64,000 nt of DNA, from the NCBI RefSeq assembly GCF_900108335.1, contig NZ_FNVT01000002.1:861620-925619 (forward strand), written 5' to 3'. Shown one piece after another: positions 52,457-60,708 of the stretch (its first letter is position 1; every line of letters begins with the position of its first letter). The translations under genes and the position numbers were made by a program. This DNA is from Nonomuraea solani. Its GTDB lineage: Bacteria; Actinomycetota; Actinomycetes; Streptosporangiales; Streptosporangiaceae. The notes beneath the pieces were generated by a model. The model was given only the letters and a program-made list of their open reading frames with translations, had not been told where the DNA came from and did no database searches.

Positions 52457-53422
52457 ATGTCATCCGCACCGAGCTCTACCGCCGCCAGGGAACGCGACGA
52501 GCAGGTCGCGAGCAAGAGTGCCTACCAAGCGGTCATCGAACGCCTGTCGAAGGCGTCGGTGGACAAGCACTGGGAGCCGTACCGGGACATTCCGTGGGAC
52601 GACCCGGAGTTCCTCGTCGATCCGGCCGATCCGCGCTGGGAGCTGCCCGAGGCCGACCGGCTGGGCGGCCATCCGTGGTACCGCAGCCGCTCCCCCGAGG
52701 TGCGCGCGCGGATCGGGCTGTGGCGGGTGGCCACGGCCATGAAGATCGGGCTGCAGTTCGAGAACCTGCTCAAGCGCGGGCTGCTCAACTACGCCTACCG
52801 GCTGCCGAACGGGGCGCCGGAGTTCCGTTACGTCTACCACGAGACCATCGAAGAGGGACATCACGGGATGATGTTCCAGGAGTTCGTGAACCGCACGAAG
52901 CTTCCGATTCGCGGCATGCCCCGGCCGCTCTCGCTGATCGCCCAGATCGCGCCCTGGATCCCGCTGATCTCCACCGAGCTGTTCTTCGTCTTCGTGCTGG
53001 GCGGCGAGGACCCGATCGACCACGTGCAGCGCAAGGTGCTCAAGGACGCCAGGAAGCACCATCCGCTGGAAGAGACGATCATGCGCATCCACGTCGCGGA
53101 GGAGGCCAGGCACATCTCGTTCGCCCGGCACTATCTGCGCAACCGGGTGCCGCGCATGCCCGCGTACCGGCGGCTGCCGCTGGGTGTCCTGTCGCCGATC
53201 ATCCTCGGCGTGATGGCCCGCATCATGCTCGCGCCGCCCGGGGCGATGATCCGGCGCTTCAAGATCCCCGTGCACGTGGTGTCCGAGGTCTACCTGCGCA
53301 ATCCGGCCGCCCAGCAGGACATCCGCGACTCGGTCGGCAAGACGCGCGAGCTGTGCGCCGAGATCGGGCTGATCAATCCGGTCACCCGGCGCGTCTGGCA
53401 GATCATGGGCATCTGGGCCTAA
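52457..53422 (+). CDS. AurF-like diiron N-oxygenase family protein
   Basis: A 321-residue protein of the AurF (p-aminobenzoate N-oxygenase) family, four-helix-bundle diiron enzymes that oxidise aryl amines. Candidate iron ligands lie in YHETIEEGHHG, STELFF, and IHVAEEARHISFARHYL, where the E-E-x-x-H pattern is visible. ATG at 52457 follows AGGAG. The C-terminus (RELCAEIGLINPVTRRVW) matches the family. No aromatic amine pathway is nearby; it may serve the adjacent acyl-CoA pathway or act on another amine or carbon centre. It overlaps the convergent methyltransferase by 4 bases. Confidence 0.83.
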   Translation: MSSAPSSTAARERDEQVASKSAYQAVIERLSKASVDKHWEPYRDIPWDDPEFLVDPADPRWELPEADRLGGHPWYRSRSPEVRARIGLWRVATAMKIGLQFENLLKRGLLNYAYRLPNGAPEFRYVYHETIEEGHHGMMFQEFVNRTKLPIRGMPRPLSLIAQIAPWIPLISTELFFVFVLGGEDPIDHVQRKVLKDARKHHPLEETIMRIHVAEEARHISFARHYLRNRVPRMPAYRRLPLGVLSPIILGVMARIMLAPPGAMIRRFKIPVHVVSEVYLRNPAAQQDIRDSVGKTRELCAEIGLINPVTRRVWQIMGIWA

Positions 53423-54198
53423 CGCGTGTCGGGCCGCCTCGCCGTCAGGACCTCGGTCACCGTCATCTGCTCCCACGTGCCCGCCGGGTTGAGGGCGAGC
53501 AGCGCCTTCCTGGCCGCCTCGGTGAAGGCGCCGAGCCGGTCGCCCAGGCGGGCGGGGGCGGTGTAGGAGTAGGAGAGCTGCAGGCCGAGCACGTCGTCGA
53601 GGTCGTAGGTGCGGCGCTCCCGGTAGCGCGCCGCGTCGAGGACGCTGAACGGCGAGGTGGCGAGCACGTCGTCGTGGTGCTCGCCGGTGGCCTGGTAGGA
53701 GTTGGTGGCGGTGAAGGTGCTGACGCCGAACTCGTCGCGTACACGCCGCATCGCCGGCTCCCAGGCCTCTTCCACGGGCTCGCGGGACGGGCCGATGAGC
53801 GCGACCACGCCGTACGGCGGCAGCAGCTCGTCGAGCTGCGCCAGCACCGCGCGGCGGTCCATCCAGTGGAACGAGCGGCCCATGACGACGTGCTGGAACG
53901 GCGGCAGATCGGCCAGCGTCGTCGAGTCGCCCCTGAGCCAGCGGATGTTGCCCGCCTTGGCGGCCAGGCGCCTGCCCTCGGCGAGCATCTCCTCGTCCGG
54001 GTCGACCGCCAGGACCTCGCGGACGCGCCGGGCCAGCGGGATGGCCACGGTGCCCGGGCCGCAGCCGAGGTCCAGCACGGTGGCGTCCGGGCCGAACGTC
54101 ATCGCCAGGTGCTCGATGGCCGGATCGCCGTGGCCGGCCCGGTATTTGACGTAGTAGGGAGCCGCGCCGCCGAATAGGTCTTCCATGGATGGGACCAT
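53419..54198 (-). CDS. Class I SAM-dependent methyltransferase
   Basis: A 259-residue methyltransferase. Motif I is VLDLGCGPGTVAIPLA, followed by VLAVDPDEEML and the RSFHWMDR block typical of the methyltransferase-11 group. Substrate unknown. ATG codons at 54198 and 54186 are both possible; neither has a good ribosome site. Its 3' end overlaps the AurF-like gene by 4 bases and its 5' end faces copC. Confidence 0.85.
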   Translation of the reverse strand: MVPSMEDLFGGAAPYYVKYRAGHGDPAIEHLAMTFGPDATVLDLGCGPGTVAIPLARRVREVLAVDPDEEMLAEGRRLAAKAGNIRWLRGDSTTLADLPPFQHVVMGRSFHWMDRRAVLAQLDELLPPYGVVALIGPSREPVEEAWEPAMRRVRDEFGVSTFTATNSYQATGEHHDDVLATSPFSVLDAARYRERRTYDLDDVLGLQLSYSYTAPARLGDRLGAFTEAARKALLALNPAGTWEQMTVTEVLTARRPDTR

Positions 54199-54237
54199 AT
54201 ACAGGTTCGAGAAGTGTTCGATGGAAGGTTCTGATCT

Positions 54238-54870
54238 GTGAGGCGGCTACTCACGGTCCTGCTGCTCGCGCTCGCCGCGGTGGGGGTGACCTACTCGCCG
54301 GCGCGGGCGCACAACGTCCTGGTCGGCAGCGACCCCAAGGACGGGGCCACGCTGACGGCCGCGCCCGGGCGGGTGACGCTGGTGTTCGACCAGGCGGTAC
54401 GCCAGGGGTACGCGCAGGTGGGCGTGACCGGGGCGGACGGGTCCGCGTGGGCCGACGGGAGCGCCGTGGTGGCGGCCGAACGGGTGTCGGTGAAGCTCAA
54501 GCCGCTGCCGGGGAGCGGGTCCTACGTCGTGGGCTACCGGATCCTGTCGGCCGACGGGCACCCGGTCAACGGCAAGATCACCTTCACCCTGACGCCGGCC
54601 GCCACCGGCGCCACCACCCAGGGCTCCCCGGCGGACGGCGCCACCGCAAACGGCACGACCACAAACGGCGCCACCGAAACCGGCGCCACCGGAACCGGCT
54701 CCGATGCGGCGGCCGCTGAGGCGGCGGCCAACGGCGGCGCGGGGATGGCCGTGGTCTGGATCGTGGGCGCGCTCCTGGTCCTGGCCGCCGGCACCGCGGT
54801 GGCCCTGCGCCGCTCGGCCCCCACGGCCCCCACGGCCGCGGCGAAAGAGGCCGAGGAGACGCGCGCGTGA
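54238..54870 (+). CDS. copC: CopC-type periplasmic-side copper-binding protein, membrane anchored
   Basis: A 210-residue exported CopC-domain protein. The signal peptide ends at PARAH; cleavage exposes His25, the usual N-terminal copper ligand, and the second site is SADGHPVNG. The domain (about 25-122) is followed by a Thr/Gly/Ala-rich linker with tandem ATGAT/GTTTNG elements and a C-terminal membrane helix (about 165-188). This matches the actinobacterial CopC-CopD (YcnJ-split) system for copper handling. GTG at 54238; the stop overlaps copD (GTGA). Confidence 0.9.
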   Translation: MRRLLTVLLLALAAVGVTYSPARAHNVLVGSDPKDGATLTAAPGRVTLVFDQAVRQGYAQVGVTGADGSAWADGSAVVAAERVSVKLKPLPGSGSYVVGYRILSADGHPVNGKITFTLTPAATGATTQGSPADGATANGTTTNGATETGATGTGSDAAAAEAAANGGAGMAVVWIVGALLVLAAGTAVALRRSAPTAPTAAAKEAEETRA

Positions 54871-55898
54871 CGGTCACCGCTCCTTCGCCGGCGGTTCAGC
54901 GGGTCGGCGGGCGGCATGTCGCCGGGGCGTTCGGGGTGTGCGCGGTCGTCGCGACCGTGGCGGCCAGTTCGTTCACGGCGCAGGCGGCCGTTCCCGGCAT
55001 CCCGATGCCGGGCCCCATCGTGGTCTACGGGCTGCCCATCGTGCGGGTGCTGCTCGACCTGGCCGCCGTCGCCGTGGTCGGGCTGAGCCTGCTGCCCAAG
55101 CTGCTCGGGTTCGACCGCCCGGAGCGCACCGAGCCGGTCCTGCTCAGGGTGCGGCCGCTGGCCGTGCTGGCCGCCTGGGCGTGGGCGATCTGCGCCCTGC
55201 TGGCCATCGTGTTCCAGGCCGCCGAGCTCAATCCCGGCGCCGTGCCGACGTTCGGGATGATCGCCGACTATGTCGGGAGTGTCGGCACCGGTCAGGGCCT
55301 GCTGTTCAGTGCGGCGTGCGCGCTGGCGGCGGCCGGGATCGGGCTGATGGCGGTGCGGTTCGGGGAGAAGGTGCCGGCCGAGCTGCGGGTGATCGTGGCG
55401 TTGTTCGGGCTGCTGCCGATCCCGGTGACCGGGCACGCGGTGAACTCGATCTGGCACGACCCCATCATGGTCTCGATGGAGATCCACGTCATCGGGGCGG
55501 CGGCGTGGGCGGGCGGGCTGGCGGCGACGGCCGCGTTCGTGGCGCCGCACCGCGATCTGCTGGCCGTGGTGCTGCCCAAGTTCTCCAGGATGGCCACGGT
55601 GTGCCTGCTCCTGGTCGCTCTGTCGGGTTTGATCACGGGGCTCGGCACGATGGCGCTGACTCCGGGTGTGACGCTGCCGGACGCGATCGTGACCAGCCAC
55701 TACGGGCTGCTGGTCGTGGTCAAGACCGTGCTGGTGGCGCTGCTGGTGCCGGTGGCCGCGCACATCCGCTTCCGGCTGCTGCCCGCCATCCGCCGCGGGC
55801 AGGCCACCGCCCTGGTGGGCTGGGCGGTGGCCGAGGTGTCGGTGATGGGCCTGGCGTACGGGGTGGCGGTGGCGATCACCCGCGCCTCGATCGCCTAA
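54867..55898 (+). CDS. copD: CopD-domain copper membrane protein
   Basis: A 343-residue polytopic protein with about nine membrane segments. The CopD domain (about 190-340) has GHAVNS, HVIGAAAWAGGL and SHYGLLVVVKTVLVALL. It is thought to move copper handed over by CopC across the membrane. GTG at 54867 overlaps copC, so the pair is coupled. Its stop overlaps the convergent His-rich membrane protein by 4 bases. Confidence 0.92.
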   Translation: MTVTAPSPAVQRVGGRHVAGAFGVCAVVATVAASSFTAQAAVPGIPMPGPIVVYGLPIVRVLLDLAAVAVVGLSLLPKLLGFDRPERTEPVLLRVRPLAVLAAWAWAICALLAIVFQAAELNPGAVPTFGMIADYVGSVGTGQGLLFSAACALAAAGIGLMAVRFGEKVPAELRVIVALFGLLPIPVTGHAVNSIWHDPIMVSMEIHVIGAAAWAGGLAATAAFVAPHRDLLAVVLPKFSRMATVCLLLVALSGLITGLGTMALTPGVTLPDAIVTSHYGLLVVVKTVLVALLVPVAAHIRFRLLPAIRRGQATALVGWAVAEVSVMGLAYGVAVAITRASIA

Positions 55899-57082
55899 GT
55901 CGTCGCCGGGGCGGCCACGGGGGTGGGCAAGGTCTCGTGGGGGTGGGGTTTGCGGCGGCTCACGAGCCATTCGGCCGCCAGCCAGGCCGCCATCAGCCCG
56001 AGCCCGGCCCACACGGCCGACGACGTGGCCAGCGGGGGTGCCCCGAGCAGCCCTTCCTGACCCTTGAGGGCGCCGTACACCGGGCCCATGACCGCGTTCT
56101 GCACGATCAGCGCGCCGTAGGCGCCGGCCGTCACCCCTGCCGCACCCAGCAGGGCGCGTACGGCGGGAAGGCGTACCAGGAAGGCCACGTCGACCAGCAG
56201 CCCGGCGGCGACCAGGAAGAACGGCACCGCCGACGGCGGGAAGCCGGTGTAGGTGAGCAGCGGCCAGGCCACCGTCCTGACGGCCACGTAGCCGCCGGCC
56301 ACCAGCGTGGCGGCGCCGAACCTGCCGATCAGCAGCCTCGCCACGACCAGCACCGACAGCCCCGCGACCACCGCGTAGACGGGGTAGAGGTAGTCGGGCA
56401 CGGGCAGCGTGAAACCCACCATCATGGCCCGGTCGATGGGCCGCTGCATCTGGTCGGCGGCGAACTGCAGCAGGATCTGCTCGGCGTAGGTGGCCCGGTT
56501 GTCCCAGGCGCCGAGCGACAGAATGCCGTATTCCTGGTGCTGCTCGGGGAAGTGCATGTTCTCCAGGAAGAACGCGAAGAACGCCCCCAGCACGACCAGC
56601 CGCTCCCGGCCGGGCGGCGCGCCCATGAACCAGCCGCGGATCACGCCCGCGATCATGAAGAGCGTGCCCACGTACAGCATGATGTGGGACGGGCTCCACG
56701 AGGTGATGTCGAGGCCGTTGACGCGGTGGTTGATCAGGTCGAGCGGCACCGCGACGAGGAAGATCCCGGTGCCCCACTGGATCAGCCTGAGCGCGGCCTT
56801 GTCGACGCCGTAGCCGGTGTAGCCGTGGATCACGGTCAGGGCGACGGCGAGCGCCGTGCCGGCGGAGTTGAGCAGGTGCGGCGGGGCGAGGTCGTCACGC
56901 AGCCACTTGAAGTGCCACGAGACGTCCCAGGCCGAGCCGAGCACCTTGAACGTGAACGCCACCAGCCAGCCGTAATAGAGCACTCGGAACAGGTCGTGCG
57001 GCGTCTCGCGCCCGGCCTGCCCTCGGGTCCAGTACGGCAGGGCCCATTCGGCGGCCTTCTTGAAGGATGCTGGAGACTTCAC
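55895..57082 (-). CDS. Polytopic membrane protein with conserved His/Trp motifs, unknown function
   Basis: A 395-residue protein with about ten membrane helices. It carries SAWDVSWHFKWLRDD, PPHLLNSAG, SWSPSHIMLY and MHFPEQHQEYG, so several His and Trp lie near membrane surfaces, as would suit a metal or haem site. I do not recognise a named family, though W-D-x-S-W-H and P-x-H-x-x-x-Y style motifs occur in other bacterial membrane proteins. GTG at 57082 is 8 bases after a minus-strand TAAGAT (57091-57096), so leaderless translation is likely. Convergent with copD, with which a functional link is possible. Confidence 0.75.
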   Translation of the reverse strand: MKSPASFKKAAEWALPYWTRGQAGRETPHDLFRVLYYGWLVAFTFKVLGSAWDVSWHFKWLRDDLAPPHLLNSAGTALAVALTVIHGYTGYGVDKAALRLIQWGTGIFLVAVPLDLINHRVNGLDITSWSPSHIMLYVGTLFMIAGVIRGWFMGAPPGRERLVVLGAFFAFFLENMHFPEQHQEYGILSLGAWDNRATYAEQILLQFAADQMQRPIDRAMMVGFTLPVPDYLYPVYAVVAGLSVLVVARLLIGRFGAATLVAGGYVAVRTVAWPLLTYTGFPPSAVPFFLVAAGLLVDVAFLVRLPAVRALLGAAGVTAGAYGALIVQNAVMGPVYGALKGQEGLLGAPPLATSSAVWAGLGLMAAWLAAEWLVSRRKPHPHETLPTPVAAPATT

Positions 57083-57090
57083 GGGAGTGA

Positions 57091-57096
57091 ATCTTA
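57091..57096 (-). promoter_or_regulatory. Probable -10 element of the His-rich membrane protein (leaderless)
   Basis: TAAGAT on the minus strand ends 8 bases before the GTG at 57082; no ribosome site is present. Confidence 0.45.
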
Positions 57097-57171
57097 CGGT
57101 CCTTGGGGACACTGCTCCGCGATGCCCCGTTCGACGGATTCGTGATCTCCCTCGCTGGCACAATTCCCGAC

Positions 57172-57684
57172 ATGTCATTCCATATCAGGACAGCTCTCCC
57201 CGACGACGCGGACGCGATCGAAACGGTGCGGATGGCCACCTGGCGCGTCGCCTACGCCGGGGTCATGCCGCGGTCGCTCCTCGACGGGCTGGAGGTGCGG
57301 CCCGAGCAGGTGCGCGCCCGCTCCGAAGCCCTCGCGACCGGCTCCGCGTCGGGCATGGTGGCCGTGCGCGACGGGCTCCTCCAGGGCTTCAGCCTGTACG
57401 GCCCCAGCCGCGACGACGACATCCCCGGCATGGAGGTGTACGCCCTGTACGTGCTGCCGGCCGAGTTCTCGACCGGCATGGGACGGGCCCTGATGACGGC
57501 CACCATGGAGGAGATCACGGCGGCGGGCTGCCCGGAGGCCGGGCTGTGGGTGCTGGCCGAGAACGCGCGGGCGCGGCGGTTCTACGAACGCTACGGGTTC
57601 ACGCCGTCGGGGCGGACGGTCAGGCGGGGCGATCCGCCGCTGGACGAGGTCCACTACCGGCTGCCGCTCGCAGGGAGTAGATGA
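57172..57684 (+). CDS. GNAT-family N-acetyltransferase
   Basis: A 170-residue RimI-like acetyltransferase. The acyl-CoA loop is FSTGMGRALMTA (Q/R-x-x-G-x-G/A form) and the C-terminal motif is WVLAENARARRFYERYGF, both diagnostic. Substrate unknown. ATG at 57172 is chosen because homologues begin near this point; an upstream in-frame ATG at 57103 lies between the opposing promoters. It overlaps the convergent methyltransferase by 65 bases. Confidence 0.88.
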   Translation: MSFHIRTALPDDADAIETVRMATWRVAYAGVMPRSLLDGLEVRPEQVRARSEALATGSASGMVAVRDGLLQGFSLYGPSRDDDIPGMEVYALYVLPAEFSTGMGRALMTATMEEITAAGCPEAGLWVLAENARARRFYERYGFTPSGRTVRRGDPPLDEVHYRLPLAGSR

Positions 57685-58441
57685 GGGGGAAGCGCGGACG
57701 GCCTTCGGGAAAGCGGTATTCCCCGCCGCTTTCGACCAGCGACGCGAAGCGCGGAAAGTAGGTCTGGCCGTGCTCGCGCAGGAACTCGACCCGCAGCCCC
57801 GCCGCCGCCACCGCGCTGACGACGTCGCCGAGCGTGTGCCGGAACTGCACGGAGGTCTGGTGCTCCAGAACCTCGTCCCCCGTGTAGGTGTACGGCCACT
57901 CCCACACGTGCGGCCCACGGTCGAAGTAGTCGTGGGTGACGGTGGTGCCCGTCTCGTCGTCCAGGAGGTCGGTGAACGGGTGGAACTCCGCGAGGTAGAG
58001 GAACCCGCCCGGCTTCAGCAGCGCCGCCACCGTCTCGGCCCAGCGGGTGAGGTCGGGCAGCCAGACCAGCGCGCCGATGCCGGTGTAGACGATGTCGTAC
58101 GTCTCGCCGAGCGCCCTCGGAGCGTCGTAGACGTCGGCGGTGACGAACCTCGCCGGGATGCCGCACTCGTCCGCGATCGCCCTGGCCTGCGCGATGGCGG
58201 CCTCGGAGAAGTCCAGGCCGGTCACCTCGGCGCCGAGCCTGGCCCAGGCGAGCGCGTCGAGGCCGAGGTGACACTGCAGGTGGGCCAGGCGGCGGCCGGC
58301 CACCTGGCCCACTTCGGCCACCTCGAACGAGCGCAGCGGGCTGCGGCCGGCCTTGAACCCTTCGACGTCGTAGAAGTCGCTGCCGACGTGGATGGGCACG
58401 CGTGAGTCCCAGTTGGCCCGGTTGAGCTGCAGATAGTCCAT
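57620..58441 (-). CDS. SAM-dependent methyltransferase
   Basis: A 273-residue class I methyltransferase. It begins MDYLQLNRANWDSRV, has a variant motif I (LAHLQCHLGLDALAWA), TGLDFSEAAI, and LKPGGFLYLAEFHP; this Q-C-H-x-G form marks the group of actinobacterial methyltransferases that lack the usual GxGxG. Substrate unknown. The last 65 bases overlap the convergent GNAT gene, a long overlap that may be real or reflect the wrong stop being conserved. Confidence 0.86.
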   Translation of the reverse strand: MDYLQLNRANWDSRVPIHVGSDFYDVEGFKAGRSPLRSFEVAEVGQVAGRRLAHLQCHLGLDALAWARLGAEVTGLDFSEAAIAQARAIADECGIPARFVTADVYDAPRALGETYDIVYTGIGALVWLPDLTRWAETVAALLKPGGFLYLAEFHPFTDLLDDETGTTVTHDYFDRGPHVWEWPYTYTGDEVLEHQTSVQFRHTLGDVVSAVAAAGLRVEFLREHGQTYFPRFASLVESGGEYRFPEGRPRFPLIYSLRAAAGSGPRPAADRPA

Positions 58442-58487
58442 GACCGCGAGCGTAGGCGGGTGATCATCGTAGGCGCACCGGCTTTTC

Positions 58488-59741
58488 TCAGCGGCGGCTC
58501 AGGCGCACCGGAAGGTGTTTGAGGCCGTTCTGGAAGTTGGACGTGAGCCGCGCCGGGCTGCCGGCGAGCTCGACGTCCCAGGCGAGCAGTTCCGTGAAGA
58601 CCGACCGGAACTGGGCGCGGGCCAGGTGCGCCCCCAGGCAGAAGTGCGGGCCGAAGCCGAAGCTGACGTGGTCGTTGGGGGTGCGCGCGATGTCGAAGCG
58701 GCCGGGGTCGGGGAAGACGGCCGGGTCGCGGTTGGCGGCGGCGTGGTAGACGACCACCTTGTCGCCCGCTCCGATGCACTGCCCGCCGAGGGTGAGGTCG
58801 CGGGTGGCCGTCCGGCGGAAGTGCATGACCGGCGGCCAGAAGCGCAGCATCTCCTCGATCGCGCCGCCCAGCAGCGACGGGTCCGCGCGCAGGCGGGCCA
58901 GCTCGGCGGGGTGCTGGAGGAGCGTGAGCAGGCCGCCGGGGATGCCGTTGCGCAGCGTCTCGTTCCCGGCGACGGCGAAGAGGAAGAACATGTTCTCGAA
59001 CTCGGCCCCGGTCAGCCCGCCCTTCAGCATGGCCGACATGACGGACTCGCCGTCCACGGGGTCGCCGGCCAGGGCGTGCGCGTAGGCGTACAGGTCGGCC
59101 AGCGCGGCCCTGGAGCGCGGGTTGACGCCGGGCGCGGGCTCGGTCCTGGCGGCGAGGGCCAGGCGCCCCATGGGGCTGAGGGACGCGACGTCGGCCGTGG
59201 ACAGGCTCGCGTAGTCGGCGTCCTGGTAGCCGATCACCCGCGACGCCCAGTCGTACAGCAGCCGCCTGTCCTGCGACGGCACGCCCATGACGTGCGCCAG
59301 CGTCCACACGGGCAGGTCGGCGGCCACCTCCACGAAGTCGCACTCGCCCTCGGCGAACAGCGCCGCCGCCCGCGCGGCGATCGTGCGCTCAAGGGCCCGC
59401 ACGGCGCGCGGTGTGAAGGCCGCGGCCACGATCCTGCGCAGCCTGGAATGGTCAGGCGGGTCCATGTTCAGCATCTGGGCCTGTACGAACTCCAGGTCGG
59501 CCGGGGTGTCGGGGTCGCGGATCTGGGTGGCGCCGGTGCGGGAGGAGAAGTCCTCAGGGGTACGCAGGACGTGCTTGACGTCGGCGTGCCCGAACACCGC
59601 CCAATAGCCCGGCCCCTCCCGCCACGGCCCGATGGCCGGCTCGGGCACCCGGCACACGGGCGAATCCCGCTGCAACCGGGCGAACAACTCGTACGGCACA
59701 GCCGTCTCGTACGTAGACGGGCTGAAGATTTCGACCACCAT
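58488..59741 (-). CDS. Cytochrome P450
   Basis: A 417-residue P450: I-helix FAVAGNETLRN, K-helix EEMLR, and haem loop FGFGPHFCLGAHLAR with Cys368. The pattern resembles CYP124/125/142-type enzymes that hydroxylate lipid or steroid side chains, but Leu replaces the second Thr of the usual NETTRN. ATG at 59741 has GGGAGGG 7 bases upstream; the frame extends further but without support. Divergent from the thioesterase gene with 46 bases between, so both may share control. Confidence 0.92.
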   Translation of the reverse strand: MVVEIFSPSTYETAVPYELFARLQRDSPVCRVPEPAIGPWREGPGYWAVFGHADVKHVLRTPEDFSSRTGATQIRDPDTPADLEFVQAQMLNMDPPDHSRLRRIVAAAFTPRAVRALERTIAARAAALFAEGECDFVEVAADLPVWTLAHVMGVPSQDRRLLYDWASRVIGYQDADYASLSTADVASLSPMGRLALAARTEPAPGVNPRSRAALADLYAYAHALAGDPVDGESVMSAMLKGGLTGAEFENMFFLFAVAGNETLRNGIPGGLLTLLQHPAELARLRADPSLLGGAIEEMLRFWPPVMHFRRTATRDLTLGGQCIGAGDKVVVYHAAANRDPAVFPDPGRFDIARTPNDHVSFGFGPHFCLGAHLARAQFRSVFTELLAWDVELAGSPARLTSNFQNGLKHLPVRLSRR

Positions 59742-59787
59742 CGCGCACCCTCCCGACATCGGCGCCTCCAGCGTGCATGATGGGCCC

Positions 59788-60195
59788 GTGACTCCCAAAG
59801 AGGCAGAGGCGATCCTCCAGGAATACTTCGCCCCCTGGGTCAAGCGGCTCGGCTTGCGCGTGGAGGAGGTGGGCGAGCGGCACGCCATCGTGCGGCTGCC
59901 GTGGTCCGGCGATCTGGCCAGGTCGGGCGGCGGCATGTCGGGGCAGGCGATGATGGCGGCCGCCGACACGGCCACGGTCGTCGCGATCTCGGCGGCGCGC
60001 GGCGGGTTCGTGCCGATGACGACGGTGCAGCAGAACACCACGTTCCAGCGGCCGGTGGTGGGCCAGGACGTGCTGATCGACGTCCGGATCACGAAACTGG
60101 GCCGCACGCTGGCCTTCTCCGAGATCACGCTGCGCGCCGAGGGCGGCGGCGACACGGTGGCGCACGCGACGACGGTCTACGCCGTACAGGGCTGA
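59788..60195 (+). CDS. PaaI-type hotdog-fold thioesterase
   Basis: A 135-residue hotdog-fold protein of the PaaI/YigI group. The blocks ARSGGGMSGQAMMAAADTA and TTVQQNTTFQRPV fit the family, where the first contains the helix-cap glycine and the active-site carboxylate neighbourhood. It would hydrolyse an acyl- or aryl-CoA. GTG at 59788 is the only start that gives the normal N-terminus. Divergent from a P450, which suggests a shared lipid or aromatic pathway. Confidence 0.85.
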   Translation: MTPKEAEAILQEYFAPWVKRLGLRVEEVGERHAIVRLPWSGDLARSGGGMSGQAMMAAADTATVVAISAARGGFVPMTTVQQNTTFQRPVVGQDVLIDVRITKLGRTLAFSEITLRAEGGGDTVAHATTVYAVQG

Positions 60196-60216
60196 CGATT
60201 ACCTCGCGGGTAATCG
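60196..60216. promoter_or_regulatory. Palindromic operator-like site
   Basis: CGATTACC and GGTAATCG form perfect 8-base arms with a 5-base centre. It starts 1 base after the thioesterase stop and 34 bases before the SnoaL-like gene, a natural operator position. The regulator is not encoded nearby. Confidence 0.6.
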
Positions 60217-60249
60217 CCACGCCGCACGTCCGTGAGCAGACTGGGGGCC

Positions 60250-60657
60250 ATGACGACGCGTGAGACCGTGACGGAGTTGCTGGGCAGGATCGGCGAGGGC
60301 GACCACGACGGGGTGGCCGAGATGTTCGCCGAGAAGATCGACTGGCAGCTCGACTGGCCCGAGGAGGGGCATCCGTCGGTGCCGTGGATCCGCCCCCGGT
60401 CGGGGCGCGATGACGTGGCCGAGCATTTCCGCCTGCTCTCGGAGTATCACGTGCCCGAGCTGAACGGCACGTCGGTGACCCGGATCCTGGTGGACGGCGA
60501 CGACGCGGTGGTGTTCGGCCATCTGGCGCAGACGGTCAGAGCGACCGGCACGGCCTACACCTCGCCCTTCGCGCTGCACCTCACGGTCGAGAACGGACTG
60601 ATCACCCGCTACCACATCTACGAGGACAGCCTCACGGTGGCGCGCGCCCTTTCCTGA
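60250..60657 (+). CDS. SnoaL-like / NTF2-fold protein
   Basis: A 135-residue protein of the NTF2-like superfamily (SnoaL-type), a fold used by cyclases, isomerases and non-enzymatic binding proteins. The text GDHDGVAEMFAEKIDWQL and FALHLTVENGLITRYHIYED is typical. No catalytic assignment is possible. ATG at 60250 follows GGGGG; an in-frame GTG at 60232 is less likely. A strong palindrome lies just upstream. Confidence 0.82.
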   Translation: MTTRETVTELLGRIGEGDHDGVAEMFAEKIDWQLDWPEEGHPSVPWIRPRSGRDDVAEHFRLLSEYHVPELNGTSVTRILVDGDDAVVFGHLAQTVRATGTAYTSPFALHLTVENGLITRYHIYEDSLTVARALS

Positions 60658-60696
60658 GCAAGATCATCGTCTCAGGGATCTCTCAGGTGCGGAAAG

Positions 60697-60702
60697 TAGG
60701 CT
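60697..60702 (+). promoter_or_regulatory. Probable -10 element of the hydrolase-ABC fusion gene (leaderless)
   Basis: TAGGCT ends 6 bases before the ATG at 60709 and no ribosome site is present. A direct repeat TCTCAGG (60671-60677 and 60681-60687) lies at -35 distance and could be a regulator site. Confidence 0.45.
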
Positions 60703-60708
60703 GCCCGC

